From: an uncultured Alistipes sp.
GTDB lineage: Bacteria > Bacteroidota > Bacteroidia > Bacteroidales > Rikenellaceae
Length of the DNA stretch: 43,749 bases
Reading direction: 5' to 3'
Assembly: GCA_900768045.1 (NCBI GenBank)
Contig: CAAGBL010000003.1
Span: 1-43,749 of the forward strand
Shown here: positions 8,230 through 16,279 of the stretch, one piece after another
How positions within the stretch are numbered: position 1 is the first letter of the stretch
Layout of the letters: every line of letters begins with the position of its first letter
Notes under the pieces: generated by a model
Told to the model about the DNA's origin: nothing
The model's database searches: none
Seen by the model: only the letters and a program-made list of their open reading frames with translations
Translations under genes and position numbers: made by a program

Positions 8230-8260
8230 AAAAAAAAGAGGAAACTATTGTTTCCCCTTA
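8230..8260 (-). terminator. Terminator of the minus-strand gene at 8279
   Basis: GGAAAC-TATT-GTTTCC hairpin; on the minus strand it is followed by seven or more T. Confidence 0.75.
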
Positions 8261-8278
8261 TATTGTTTTTTTGTTGAC

Positions 8279-8974
8279 TTAGTCAATCTTGATGTTCTCA
8301 CACATTCTAATACACTTGTCGATGATTATCTCGGCCGTCTGGTCGAGGGTGTCGTTATCGACAGTAATCTTGTTGATGATGGCGTACTCCTCGATCTCGC
8401 TCCTCACACGCTTATTTAGTAGGCTCTCGTAGCGGTCGATGAATGTGTCTACACGTTCGTTATAACGCTCGGCATCGTTGTCGTTGTAGTAGCTGCGTAG
8501 GGTGTTGCAGCGCTCCGAGGTGCGAGCCAACCACTCCTGCTCAATATTGCGAAAGCGGCTATCTACAGCAACATAGTTGTCATCGTTGCCCTTGCCACCT
8601 CTAACCATGGCTATAATGCTGATGATTACGATGAGCACGGCTACGGCAGTGAGGCCTATGACACCCCAGCGACGAATGGCGGGGATAGCATCTCTATTCT
8701 CAGTAGGTGTTACGTCACGGGCAGTGCAGAAGTCGCTCCAGCCAGTGAAGCCTGCATATCGAGCAAGTGACGATAGTATCAGCGGACGTGGCGCTATGTG
8801 GCTGCTCTCAGACAAGAATAGCTGCTCGAGAGAGTCGATGTCGGCACCAATGCCCACACTCTCCAAGACGGCATTCGACAGTGCGATGCAGTCCTCCTTA
8901 GTTTGAATCTTACGTCCAAACTCGGCTGTGACAAGCTCCTTAAGGCGCTCTATGTATTGTTCTTGCGTAGTCAT
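8279..8974 (-). CDS. Hypothetical single-pass membrane protein
   Basis: 231 residues, not recognised as a named family. Residues 1-95 are soluble; the stretch RPLILSSLARYAGFTGWSDFC resembles a small N-terminal domain that recurs in Bacteroidota signalling or regulatory proteins, where a 'LARYxGxxxWxxFC' motif is typical. One membrane helix follows (about 103-125), then a charged helical C-terminal domain (130-231). The topology suggests a cytoplasmic N-terminus and periplasmic C-terminus, or a tail-exposed sensor; function unknown. The gene stands alone between a terminator and its own -7 box, which lies only about 9 bases before the ATG, so the mRNA leader would be almost absent. Confidence 0.7.
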   Translation of the reverse strand: MTTQEQYIERLKELVTAEFGRKIQTKEDCIALSNAVLESVGIGADIDSLEQLFLSESSHIAPRPLILSSLARYAGFTGWSDFCTARDVTPTENRDAIPAIRRWGVIGLTAVAVLIVIISIIAMVRGGKGNDDNYVAVDSRFRNIEQEWLARTSERCNTLRSYYNDNDAERYNERVDTFIDRYESLLNKRVRSEIEEYAIINKITVDNDTLDQTAEIIIDKCIRMCENIKID

Positions 8975-8982
8975 TTCAGGGG

Positions 8983-8990
8983 CAAAGGTA
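8983..8990 (-). promoter_or_regulatory. -7 box for the gene at 8279-8974
   Basis: Minus-strand TACCTTTG ends 8 bases before the ATG. With a start point 4-6 bases after the box, the leader is 3-5 nucleotides. Confidence 0.55.
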
Positions 8991-9041
8991 AATATAAAAA
9001 ATCTAAAAACCTAATTTTAATAAATTAGTAATTACTCATTA

Positions 9042-11750
9042 TCATAGTCCCGTGATGCGCTTTATCTCGTTTAGCTTGTTGAGTGCCTCGAGTGGCGTTA
9101 GCGAGTTGATGTCGAGACCACGTATCTGGTCACGTATCTCCACCAACACGGGATCGTCGAGCTGGAACATCGAGAGCTGTATGTTCTGCTGTGGTGCTGT
9201 AGCCACGCTCTCGGCCACACTCTGACGCTTTGTGCGCTGCTTGATGCTTGTCGAGGGCACTATCTCGCCTGAGCCATACACCTTCTCAAGGTTCGAGAGT
9301 ATCGCCTCGGCACGTGATACAACCTCTTGCGGCATTCCCGACATGCGAGCAACGTGGATGCCGAACGAGTGCTCGGTGCCGCCACGCTTGAGCTTGCGTA
9401 GGAATAGAATAGTCTTGCCCACCTCCTTCACGCTCACGTGGTAGTTCTTCACACGTGGCAGCATGTTCTCGAGCTCGTTTAGTTCGTGGTAGTGCGTAGC
9501 GAAGAGTGTCTTTGCTGCGCCATGCCTATTGTTGTGTAGGTACTCAACCATCGCCCACGCAATGGATATGCCGTCGTAGGTGCTTGTGCCACGACCAATC
9601 TCATCGAGGAGTACAAGGCTACGTGGCGATATGTTATTTAGAATGCTTGCCGACTCCAACATCTCGACCATGAACGTTGACTCGCCCTCGGATAGGTTGT
9701 CCGAGGCTCCCACACGTGTAAATATCTTATCTACTACGCCGATGTGTGCCGACTTAGCGGGCACAAATGAGCCTATCTGCGCAAGGAGCACGATGAGCGC
9801 TGTCTGACGAAGTAGGGCCGACTTACCCGACATATTTGGACCAGTGATTACGATTATCTGCTGCTCCTCCTCATCGAGCTTCACGTCGTTAGGTATATAC
9901 TCCTCGCCAATAGGCATCAGAGTCTCGATAACGGGGTGGCGACCATCACGAATGTCGATGATGTTGCTCTCATCTACCACGGGGCGCACATAGTTGCGCT
10001 CTCGGGCGAGTGTCGCTAACGATTGTAGGCAGTCGAGGCGTGCTACAACCTGAGCATCACGCTGTATAGGCATTAGCTGCTGGGCGATATATGCCACGAG
10101 GTTGTTGTATATCTCGGCCTCGATTTGTAGTATGCGCTCCTCGGCACCCATAATCTTTGTCTCATACTCCTTGAGCTCCTCGGTTATGTAGCGCTCGGCA
10201 CCTGTGAGTGTCTGCTTGCGTATCCACGATGCGGGGACCTTGTCCTTGTGGGTGTTGCGTACCTCGATGTAGTAGCCGAAGACGTTGTTGTAGGCAATCT
10301 TTAACGATGGAATGCCCGTTACTTCGCTCTCACGCTGCTGCAGTGCCTGAAGATACTCCTTGCCGTGTAGCGATATGCGACGTAGATCGTCGAGCTCGGC
10401 AGATACGCCCGAGGCTATGACACCGCCCCTCTGTATCTGGTTGCTCTCGGGATCGGGATATATCTCCGTCTCGAGCTTATGGCGTATGTCTACGAGGGTG
10501 TCGATGTTTTGCGCTATGGTGTGGAGTGGCTCATAGTCTGTCGACTCCATTATGGCTTTGATAATCTCGAGTGCCTGGAGCGAGTTTTTGAGGTGTATGA
10601 GCTCACGTGGTGTGATGCGCTGTGCCGCAATGCGTGAGGCAATACGCTCCATGTCGCCAATTAGGGCTATCTGCTCCTTAAGGGCTGCCATAAGCTCGCT
10701 ATCTGTTACCATGCGCTCGACAATATCCTGACGTAGGCGTATCTTCTCAATGCTCATCAGAGGCATGGCTATCCAGCGTTTGAGCTGGCGGCCACCCATA
10801 GCCGTAAGTGTGCGGTCGATGACCTCTGCAAGCGAGCACTTAGAGCGGCTTGAGTTCGAAGCAAAGAGCTCGAGGTTGCGAATGGTAAACTTATCAATCC
10901 ACACGAAATCGTTGTGGTCGATGCGAGATATTGACGATATGTGGGCATTCTGGCGATGCTCTGTGAACTCTAAGTAGTAGAGTATTGAGCCTGCTGCCGA
11001 TATTCCTGCCGACATATCATCGATGCCGAAGCCCTTGAGATTAGGTACGTTGAACTGCTTGCACAGCTTATCACGATTTACATTCTCGGCAAATACCCAC
11101 TCGTCAAGCCGATAGGTGTAGTGCTTCGAGCCAAATGTGTCGTAAAAATACTCCTCGCAGCCACGCTGGAAGATAATCTCCTTGGGCTGTAGGTTCGATA
11201 TTAACTTGTCGACGTATGTGTTGTTACCCTCAGCAACATAGAACTCGCCTGTCGAGAGGTCGAGGAAGGCAATGCCCGTTGTCTTCTTGCCGAAGTATAC
11301 CGATGCGAGAAAGGTGTTCTCCTTGCCCGCAATGAGGTTCTCGCCCATGACAACGCCAGGAGTTACCATCTCGATAACGCCACGCTTAACGAGCTTCTTC
11401 GTGAGTTTAGGATCCTCCAACTGCTCGCATATTGCCACTCGCTCGCCAGCACGCACCAACTTGGGCATGTAGGTATCGAGGGCGTGATAAGGAAATCCAG
11501 CAAGCTCCACATACGACGCAGCACCATTGGCACGACGTGTGAGTGTTATGCCGAGGATTCCACTCGCCTTGATAGCATCCTCGCCAAAGGTCTCGTAGAA
11601 GTCGCCGACACGAAATAGTAGTATAGCGTCGGGGTGTACGGCCTTAATCTCGTAGTACTGCTTCATTAGTGGCGTCTCGACATACTTCTTCTCGCCACTT
11701 GCTGCTGGCTTCGGATTCTCAACAATATTCTTCTTAGCTCTTGGGCACAT
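9042..11750 (-). CDS. mutS: DNA mismatch repair protein MutS
   Basis: 902 residues. It recognises base mismatches and small loops and recruits downstream repair factors. The mismatch-reading Phe-X-Glu is F51-Y-E53 in GDFYETFGEDA; the lever and clamp regions occupy the middle; the ABC-type ATPase has Walker A GPNMSGKS near residue 636, signature LSEGESTFMVEM, and Walker B/D-loop LLDEIGRGTSTYDG. The C-terminus has a linker and a short helical end. All motifs are intact and the length is normal. The start is supported by a perfectly spaced promoter (11775-11805) that leaves a leader of about 20 bases. Confidence 0.98.
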   Translation of the reverse strand: MCPRAKKNIVENPKPAASGEKKYVETPLMKQYYEIKAVHPDAILLFRVGDFYETFGEDAIKASGILGITLTRRANGAASYVELAGFPYHALDTYMPKLVRAGERVAICEQLEDPKLTKKLVKRGVIEMVTPGVVMGENLIAGKENTFLASVYFGKKTTGIAFLDLSTGEFYVAEGNNTYVDKLISNLQPKEIIFQRGCEEYFYDTFGSKHYTYRLDEWVFAENVNRDKLCKQFNVPNLKGFGIDDMSAGISAAGSILYYLEFTEHRQNAHISSISRIDHNDFVWIDKFTIRNLELFASNSSRSKCSLAEVIDRTLTAMGGRQLKRWIAMPLMSIEKIRLRQDIVERMVTDSELMAALKEQIALIGDMERIASRIAAQRITPRELIHLKNSLQALEIIKAIMESTDYEPLHTIAQNIDTLVDIRHKLETEIYPDPESNQIQRGGVIASGVSAELDDLRRISLHGKEYLQALQQRESEVTGIPSLKIAYNNVFGYYIEVRNTHKDKVPASWIRKQTLTGAERYITEELKEYETKIMGAEERILQIEAEIYNNLVAYIAQQLMPIQRDAQVVARLDCLQSLATLARERNYVRPVVDESNIIDIRDGRHPVIETLMPIGEEYIPNDVKLDEEEQQIIVITGPNMSGKSALLRQTALIVLLAQIGSFVPAKSAHIGVVDKIFTRVGASDNLSEGESTFMVEMLESASILNNISPRSLVLLDEIGRGTSTYDGISIAWAMVEYLHNNRHGAAKTLFATHYHELNELENMLPRVKNYHVSVKEVGKTILFLRKLKRGGTEHSFGIHVARMSGMPQEVVSRAEAILSNLEKVYGSGEIVPSTSIKQRTKRQSVAESVATAPQQNIQLSMFQLDDPVLVEIRDQIRGLDINSLTPLEALNKLNEIKRITGL

Positions 11751-11774
11751 AATCTTGTTAGGTGAAATATCCTA

Positions 11775-11805
11775 CAAAGGTAGGATAAAAGTTTGAAACA
11801 TCAAA
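11775..11805 (-). promoter_or_regulatory. mutS promoter
   Basis: Minus strand: TTTG (complement 11802-11805), 19-bp spacer, TACCTTTG (complement 11775-11782). It lies in the 58-bp gap after the helicase gene, giving mutS its own transcript. Confidence 0.8.
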
Positions 11806-11808
11806 ACG

Positions 11809-13221
11809 CTACTCAAAGAATCGTTCGTCGAAGTTTACGAGATATACTCGCTCCGTAGCACGTGTGATGGCTGTGTAGAGCCAGCGTAACATGTCACGAG
11901 ACATAGGTTCGTCGCCAAATATACACCTATCCACAAATACTGCCTTCCACTGTCCGCCCTGCGCCTTGTGGCATGTCACGGCATAGGCGAACTTTATCTG
12001 CATGGCGTTGAAGTGTGGATTCTCACGTATAGCCTTGTATCTCTTGCTCTTAGATGTTATGTCGGCATAGTCCTTCTCTACCTCCATAAAGAGCTGGTTG
12101 CTCTGCTCACGTGTCAGCGATGGCGACTCCGAAGTGAGGGTATCCAAGAGTATTTTTACCTGCATTTCGTAGTCGTTGTAGTCGGGGAATTGTAGCGTTG
12201 CGTCGATAAACCTAAAGCCGTAAAACTCCTCGAAGCGACGTATGCGCTTGAGGCGTGCCACATCGCCATTTGCCACAAACGACATCGGAGAGTCCTTGTC
12301 CTGCTCGGCGTAGTGGTAGTTGTTCTTTACTATCATCAGCATATCGCCACTCTCAATCTCCTCTTCGGCCGAGAGGTTGTGGCGACGTATGCCCTCGTTG
12401 TAGCGGTTAGCGCGCTTGTTTGAGCGTGTTATGACTATCGTCTCGTCACGTCCAAAACTATCGTAGCAATCTTGTAACTCCTCTAATAATTCGCCTCCTT
12501 GCACCTGACGAAAGTCCTTGAACCTAAGGTCGAAACGTGGTATTTCGTAGATGTTGTTCTCGAGCATGCAACGAAGCATTGTGGCATTAAACAGAATGCC
12601 CGAGTCCTGCGATTGGCGCACCACCTCGTCCATCGTGGCGTACTCAACATCGCCGTAGGGTAGTAACTCCGAGGGTTGTAGCGCAGGGCTTAGGTCATCG
12701 CCCACAGGGGGTAGCTGGGCATCGTCGCCCACGAGCATAAGCCTACATCGCTTGCCCTGGCGCACATACTGCACAAGGTCATCGAGGAGGTTGCCCGAGC
12801 CAAAGGCGCTATCCGAAGAGTTTGTCGAGAGCATCGATGCCTCGTCGACGATAAAGAGTGCGTCGTGCTCACGGTTGTAGTCGAGCGAGAACTTCGACTG
12901 GTAGTCGCTTATGGTCTTCTCACGATATATCTTTTTATGTATGGTGTATGCCGTAAGATTCGAGTAGCGTGTAAGTACCTTTGCGGCACGTCCTGTGGGG
13001 GCAAGTAGTATTGGCTTGATACCCAACTCCTTGAGTGCTGCAACAAAGGCGGCAATGATTGTTGTCTTGCCTGTTCCTGCATATCCGTTGAGCAAAAATA
13101 TACGGCTGTAGTCATCGTCTGAGAGCCATACAGATAACTTTTCTATAATTTTTTTTTGGTTATTTGTTGCGTCAAACGATAATTTTGCGTAAATTTGATG
13201 CGAAATATGGGTGTTAAGCAT
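11809..13221 (-). CDS. RecD-like superfamily 1 DNA helicase (AAA + UvrD C-terminal fold)
   Basis: About 470 residues. A single-chain SF1B-like ATP-dependent helicase related to RecD2, of the short type widespread in Bacteroidota. Motifs in order: Walker A NGYAGTGKTT, LLAPTGRAAKVL (Ia), Walker B FIVDEASML, GDDAQLPPVG (III), VVRQS (IV-like), and the C-terminal AYAVTCHKAQGGQW (V) and YTAITRA (VI). No RecD2-type N-terminal domain. The frame is open to an ATG at 13269, but a -7 box TAAGTTTG sits at 13255-13262 inside that extension; the ATG at 13221 (MLNTHISHQ) is therefore preferred. It is divergent from the gene at 13280 and probably acts in recombination or replication-fork repair. Confidence 0.88.
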   Translation of the reverse strand: MLNTHISHQIYAKLSFDATNNQKKIIEKLSVWLSDDDYSRIFLLNGYAGTGKTTIIAAFVAALKELGIKPILLAPTGRAAKVLTRYSNLTAYTIHKKIYREKTISDYQSKFSLDYNREHDALFIVDEASMLSTNSSDSAFGSGNLLDDLVQYVRQGKRCRLMLVGDDAQLPPVGDDLSPALQPSELLPYGDVEYATMDEVVRQSQDSGILFNATMLRCMLENNIYEIPRFDLRFKDFRQVQGGELLEELQDCYDSFGRDETIVITRSNKRANRYNEGIRRHNLSAEEEIESGDMLMIVKNNYHYAEQDKDSPMSFVANGDVARLKRIRRFEEFYGFRFIDATLQFPDYNDYEMQVKILLDTLTSESPSLTREQSNQLFMEVEKDYADITSKSKRYKAIRENPHFNAMQIKFAYAVTCHKAQGGQWKAVFVDRCIFGDEPMSRDMLRWLYTAITRATERVYLVNFDERFFE

Positions 13222-13254
13222 GGCTCCCCGTGTTTTAATTGTTAAATGACGATA

Positions 13255-13262
13255 CAAACTTA
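13255..13262 (-). promoter_or_regulatory. -7 box of the helicase gene; decides its start
   Basis: Minus-strand TAAGTTTG, with the inferred start point near 13250, downstream of the ATG at 13269. This excludes the longer reading frame. Confidence 0.45.
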
Positions 13263-13279
13263 ATAACAAATAATCAAAA

Positions 13280-14092
13280 ATGAAAAGAGTATTTCAACTT
13301 TTATTGCTTGTAGCCATCGCTGGTCTTACCTATTGGATCTATGCTCAGATTGCTACAAATGTGAAGGCCGACGAGCAGATCAAAGAGCGTGAGGGCGTCG
13401 TTATTGAGAAGGCTAAGGTGATTCGTGAGCTTGTTCAGGCTTACAAGGATTCACGTCCAGACAAGAAGTACACAACAAACTGGGACACTATCATCGACTT
13501 CGCAAAGAACGGCTACATCGTTGAGAAGAACGAGATTTATGATGAGAACAACCTTGATAATAAGGCAACCCTCGACTCTATCCGCAAGGCAAACCCAAAG
13601 TGGAAGAACGAGAAGATCGACTCAGTGCTTGTTCGTGAGAAGATTCTTAAGCACGCAGGTTATAAGACTGATGCCGAGATTGAGGAGCTTCGCTATATTC
13701 CATTCTCAAATAATAAGGAGTTCCAGCTCGATACTGTTACCTATGTTATGGGTACTTATAAGTCTCACCTCTTGCGCTGTCACGCTCCTTATGTTAACTT
13801 CATCAACACTGAGGAGTACAACCAGCAGTTCTGGAACATGCTCGAGACTAAGTTCCAGCTCTTCATTGCTAACTCTGAGGCAAGCGACCAGATGAAGAAG
13901 ATGAAGGCTGACGGCTTGAAGCAGGCTATTCAGAAGGTTGCCGACAAGGAGAACCCGTCAAAGATGGTTGCTAAGTACAACATTGGTAGTGTAGCTCCTA
14001 TCCCAATGGATATCGAGTTCTTTGGTGTTACTTTCGGTAGCCTCGAGGAGAACTCTGATAAGGGTAGCTGGGAGGATGGTCGCTTGGAGTAA
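13280..14092 (+). CDS. Hypothetical membrane-anchored protein
   Basis: 270 residues with an N-terminal membrane helix (about 4-24) lacking a lipobox or clear cleavage site, so probably anchored with the rest in the periplasm. The body is charged and mostly helical with a coiled-coil-like stretch (30-60), then alpha/beta sequence ending in an acidic tail. No named domain recognised. The last base of its stop codon is the first base of the next gene's ATG (TAATG), so it is translationally coupled to the DUF3822 gene and rsmD. Homologues with a similar 'tttnwdtiidfaknG' segment seem restricted to Bacteroidales; function unknown. Confidence 0.75.
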   Translation: MKRVFQLLLLVAIAGLTYWIYAQIATNVKADEQIKEREGVVIEKAKVIRELVQAYKDSRPDKKYTTNWDTIIDFAKNGYIVEKNEIYDENNLDNKATLDSIRKANPKWKNEKIDSVLVREKILKHAGYKTDAEIEELRYIPFSNNKEFQLDTVTYVMGTYKSHLLRCHAPYVNFINTEEYNQQFWNMLETKFQLFIANSEASDQMKKMKADGLKQAIQKVADKENPSKMVAKYNIGSVAPIPMDIEFFGVTFGSLEENSDKGSWEDGRLE

Positions 14093-14682
14093 TGAGCGCT
14101 AATAAGAGTAATACTAACACAGTGTCCATTCGTCTTATGTCGGGTGGACACTCTTTTTCGCCTGCCGCAATCGAGGATAAGGCGAAGGAGGGTAGTGCGC
14201 TTGTCGTTGAGCTTGTTACCCCAAAGCTAACACTCGTGCCCGAGGTGATGTTCGATGCCTCACGCCTTGTCGAGTATTTGGCATTCGTGGGCTTAGCGCC
14301 CGCACATGACGAGGTGGCGGTATATAGTCCTGCTGTCGACGATAAGGTTGCTGTGATGGCTATGAGCAAGTCGTGCTATGCTCATCTTCTGCTCACCTTC
14401 GGCGACAACGTGACATTCTCATCGCCTATTATCCAGGGACATGCCCCTAAGCAGGGTGCTCTCGTCGATCTTGTGGGCGATGTGTTGTATCTCCGTATCT
14501 TCAATGGTGGCATGCTCTTTGGCGAGGCTGTGGCTGTGGCTAACGACGCCGATATACTCTTCGTCCTCGAGTCAGTAAACAAGATATACAGCATATATAA
14601 TATGCACGTGCGCGCGCGAGGCGACGTAAATCGTCTTACGAAGCTCTGCAAACACCTATTTAGTAATTTGGAATGCGAATAA
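14092..14682 (+). CDS. DUF3822 family protein
   Basis: 196 residues. The opening VSIRLMSGGHSFS and the position directly before rsmD are characteristic of DUF3822, a Bacteroidota-specific family with an ASKHA-like (actin/FtsA-like) fold suspected from its layout. It is shorter than the usual ~250-280 residues, but no frameshift is evident. It overlaps the upstream gene by one base and rsmD by ten, so the three are one transcription unit. The biochemical role is unknown; the constant pairing with rsmD suggests a link to ribosome maturation. Confidence 0.78.
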   Translation: MSANKSNTNTVSIRLMSGGHSFSPAAIEDKAKEGSALVVELVTPKLTLVPEVMFDASRLVEYLAFVGLAPAHDEVAVYSPAVDDKVAVMAMSKSCYAHLLLTFGDNVTFSSPIIQGHAPKQGALVDLVGDVLYLRIFNGGMLFGEAVAVANDADILFVLESVNKIYSIYNMHVRARGDVNRLTKLCKHLFSNLECE

Positions 14683-15206
14683 TAAGTGGTAAATATCGTG
14701 GTCGTACAATAAACCCACCACGCAACCTCCGTGCTCGTCCCACAACCGACTTCGCTAAGGAGAACCTCTTTAATGTCCTTGTCAACCTTGTGGACTTCGA
14801 GGAGATAGACGTCCTAGATCTCTTCTCTGGTACTGGCTCTATAAGCTATGAGTTTGCCTCACGAGGAGCCCGCAGTGTGACTTCCGTAGAGGTAAATAGC
14901 GTGCATCATAACTTCATTCGCCAGACGGCACGTGAGCTTAAGTTCGAGAATTTCTATGCTGTGAAGGCTAATGCCTTTCTCTATTTGAAGAGCTGCACCA
15001 AGAAATTCGACCTGATTTTCTCTGATGCCCCCTACGACCTTGAGGGTAGCGAGGAGATTGTTTCGTTAGTTTTTGAGCGTGATCTACTCGCTGACGATGG
15101 AATTTTTATTTTTGAGCACTCAAAAGAGCAAGATTTTTCGCAGCATGCAAATTTTTGGCAATTAAGAAGTTACGGTAGTGTGCAATTTTCGTTCTTCAAA
15201 AAATGA
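14673..15206 (+). CDS. rsmD: 16S rRNA (guanine966-N2)-methyltransferase RsmD
   Basis: 177 residues. It methylates N2 of G966 (E. coli numbering) in 16S rRNA using S-adenosylmethionine. Visible are the family start MRIISGKYRGRTI, the SAM-binding LDLFSGTGSISYEFASRGA (about 49-67), acidic SVEVN, and catalytic loop IFSDAPYD. In most RsmD proteins the last is (D/N)PPY; here the second residue is alanine. The ATG overlaps the end of the DUF3822 gene, supporting coupled translation. It ends 100 bp before tRNA-Asp, which has its own promoter. Confidence 0.92.
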   Translation: MRIISGKYRGRTINPPRNLRARPTTDFAKENLFNVLVNLVDFEEIDVLDLFSGTGSISYEFASRGARSVTSVEVNSVHHNFIRQTARELKFENFYAVKANAFLYLKSCTKKFDLIFSDAPYDLEGSEEIVSLVFERDLLADDGIFIFEHSKEQDFSQHANFWQLRSYGSVQFSFFKK

Positions 15207-15236
15207 TGATTTTTATTAAAAAAAGTTGTCGAAAAA

Positions 15237-15267
15237 TTTGCAGATATAAAAAATTGTAGTACCTTTG
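15237..15267 (+). promoter_or_regulatory. tRNA-Asp promoter
   Basis: TTTG (15237-15240), 19-bp spacer, TACCTTTG (15260-15267): full Bacteroidota consensus, about 40 bases before the tRNA. Confidence 0.8.
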
Positions 15268-15306
15268 CATCGCAATCAGGAAATAACGGTTGCAAGTTCT
15301 TAAAAT

Positions 15307-15383
15307 GGTGCGTTAGTTCAGCTGGTTAGAATACGTGCCTGTCACGCACGGGGTCAGGGGTTCGAGTCCCCTACGCACCGCCA
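15307..15383 (+). tRNA. tRNA-Asp (GTC)
   Basis: Cloverleaf visible by eye: acceptor GGTGCGT/ACGCACC, D arm with AGCTGGTTAGA, anticodon stem CGTGC/GCACG around loop CTGTCAC (anticodon GTC), T arm AGGGG-TTCGAGT-CCCCT, discriminator G and encoded CCA. 77 bases. Its 3' third plus terminator is duplicated 313 bp downstream. Confidence 0.97.
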
Positions 15384-15425
15384 GAAACGGATAACTTTCG
15401 AGTTGTCCGTTTTTTTTTGTTTTGT
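15361..15425 (+). repeat. Direct repeat, copy 1: tRNA-Asp 3' end plus terminator
   Basis: About 65 bases from TTCGAGT in the T loop to TTTTGT after the T run. Repeated at 15674-15739. A tRNA 3' end duplicated like this resembles the attL/attR pair left by a tyrosine-integrase element, but no integrase is present. Confidence 0.85.
15388..15418 (+). terminator. tRNA-Asp terminator
   Basis: CGGATAACT-TTCG-AGTTGTCCG hairpin with a stable UUCG loop, followed by nine T. Confidence 0.9.
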
Positions 15426-15430
15426 GCCCA

Positions 15431-15676
15431 GGGCGAGAAGGCGGGAAGCTTCGCTTCATGGCTCAAGTGCTTGGTGCCTTATGCGTGCAAGCCCGCACGC
15501 CCCAATCACCCGAGCCCTGCCTTCGGCATTTCCGCCTTCTCCAATACACCAATCACACGTTGTATAGGATACTACTCACAAAGAGGGGTTGAGCCGATAT
15601 GAGAATGGCTTATTGCTCGACACTTTGTGTCTGCGCTTTTTTCTATAATGTATCGGCTCTATGGCTATCGCCATTC
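15431..15676. other. Short highly structured non-coding insert between tRNA-tail repeats
   Basis: Contains three inverted repeats: GAGAAGGCGG (15435-15444)/CCGCCTTCTC (15532-15541); GAGCCGATA (15591-15599)/TATCGGCTC (15651-15659); GAATGGC (15603-15609)/GCCATTC (15670-15676). It is GC-rich in its first half, unlike other intergenic DNA here. The 61-codon frame at 15417-15602 has no plausible start context or recognisable product. It may be a small structured RNA or the remnant of a larger element. Confidence 0.5.
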
Positions 15677-15739
15677 GAGTCCCCTACGCACCGCCAGAAA
15701 CGGATAACTTTCGAGTTGTCCGTTTTTTTTTTGTTTTGT
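15674..15739 (+). repeat. Direct repeat, copy 2: tRNA-Asp 3' end plus terminator
   Basis: Identical to copy 1 over the 3' T arm, acceptor strand, CCA and UUCG-loop terminator (15701-15732), differing only in T-run length. The 5' part of a tRNA is absent, so this is not a second tRNA gene. A third fragment (CTATCGCCATTCGAGTCCCC, 15819-15838) repeats the junction sequence found just before copy 2 (15665-15684), and TATGCGTGCAAGCCCGCA recurs at 15480 and 15800, so the region looks like serial partial duplications. Confidence 0.85.
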
Positions 15740-15935
15740 ACTTAAGGCGAAAATTTGTGTGTTGATTGCATCAACGTAGTGTGGCTATGGCGTTGGGCTA
15801 TGCGTGCAAGCCCGCAGCCTATCGCCATTCGAGTCCCCATATAATATTCTTCCTTATCTTCCCTATCCTCCCTATTCTCCATGATCTCCATAATAATATT
15901 CTCTCTGAAACGAGCGTTTATTCCGTGAAATGTGC

Positions 15936-15943
15936 TATCTTTG
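15936..15943 (+). promoter_or_regulatory. -7 box of the Pmp3-type gene
   Basis: TATCTTTG, 26 bases before the ATG at 15970. Confidence 0.6.
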
Positions 15944-15969
15944 CACTAAATGATTAAAACTTACAAACT

Positions 15970-16122
15970 ATGTCACTACTACGTGTGTTGCTTGCAATCT
16001 TCTTCCCACCATTGGCAGTTGTCGATCAGGGCTGTGGTTCGGTGCTCATCGTCTTTCTGCTCACGCTCTGCGGCTGGGTGCCTGGTGTCATTGGAGCTCT
16101 TGTAATACTTAATAGATCGTAG
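15970..16122 (+). CDS. YqaE/Pmp3 family membrane peptide
   Basis: A 50-residue hydrophobic protein. The pattern LLRVLLAIFFPPLAV...GCGSVLIVFLLTLCGWVPGVIGAL matches the Pmp3/UPF0057 family: two membrane helices (about 2-22 and 25-47), the paired prolines FFPP in the first and GWVPG in the second. Family members occur in the cytoplasmic membrane of bacteria, yeast and plants and are linked to salt or cold stress and membrane potential; the molecular action is unclear. It has its own -7 box and terminator, so it is a single-gene unit. Confidence 0.88.
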   Translation: MSLLRVLLAIFFPPLAVVDQGCGSVLIVFLLTLCGWVPGVIGALVILNRS

Positions 16123-16139
16123 AGATATAATATTATGTT

Positions 16140-16178
16140 GGGGCAGATGTCGCTGAGTGTGGCATCTGCCCCTTTTTT
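16140..16178 (+). terminator. Terminator of the Pmp3-type gene
   Basis: GGGGCAGATG (16140-16149) / CATCTGCCCC (16163-16172) followed by TTTTTT. Confidence 0.9.
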
Positions 16179-16223
16179 ATTGGTTTGCCTTATGACCATA
16201 TAAATATATATGATTGAATATAT

Positions 16224-16254
16224 TTTGCTACGTCTAACTTTTGCAATATCTTTG
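16224..16254 (+). promoter_or_regulatory. Promoter of the SDR-aldehyde dehydrogenase operon
   Basis: TTTG (16224-16227), 19-bp spacer, TATCTTTG (16247-16254); start codon at 16280. Confidence 0.8.
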
Positions 16255-16279
16255 CACTAAACAATAAAAACGAAAGATT

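Noticed and set aside
15417..15602. 61-codon open frame between the tRNA-tail repeats
   Set aside because: It spans a terminator and inverted repeats, has no promoter or plausible start context, and the protein looks like random translation.
15674..15698. A second tRNA gene after tRNA-Asp
   Set aside because: Only the 3' T arm, acceptor strand and CCA are present; no D arm or anticodon arm precedes them.
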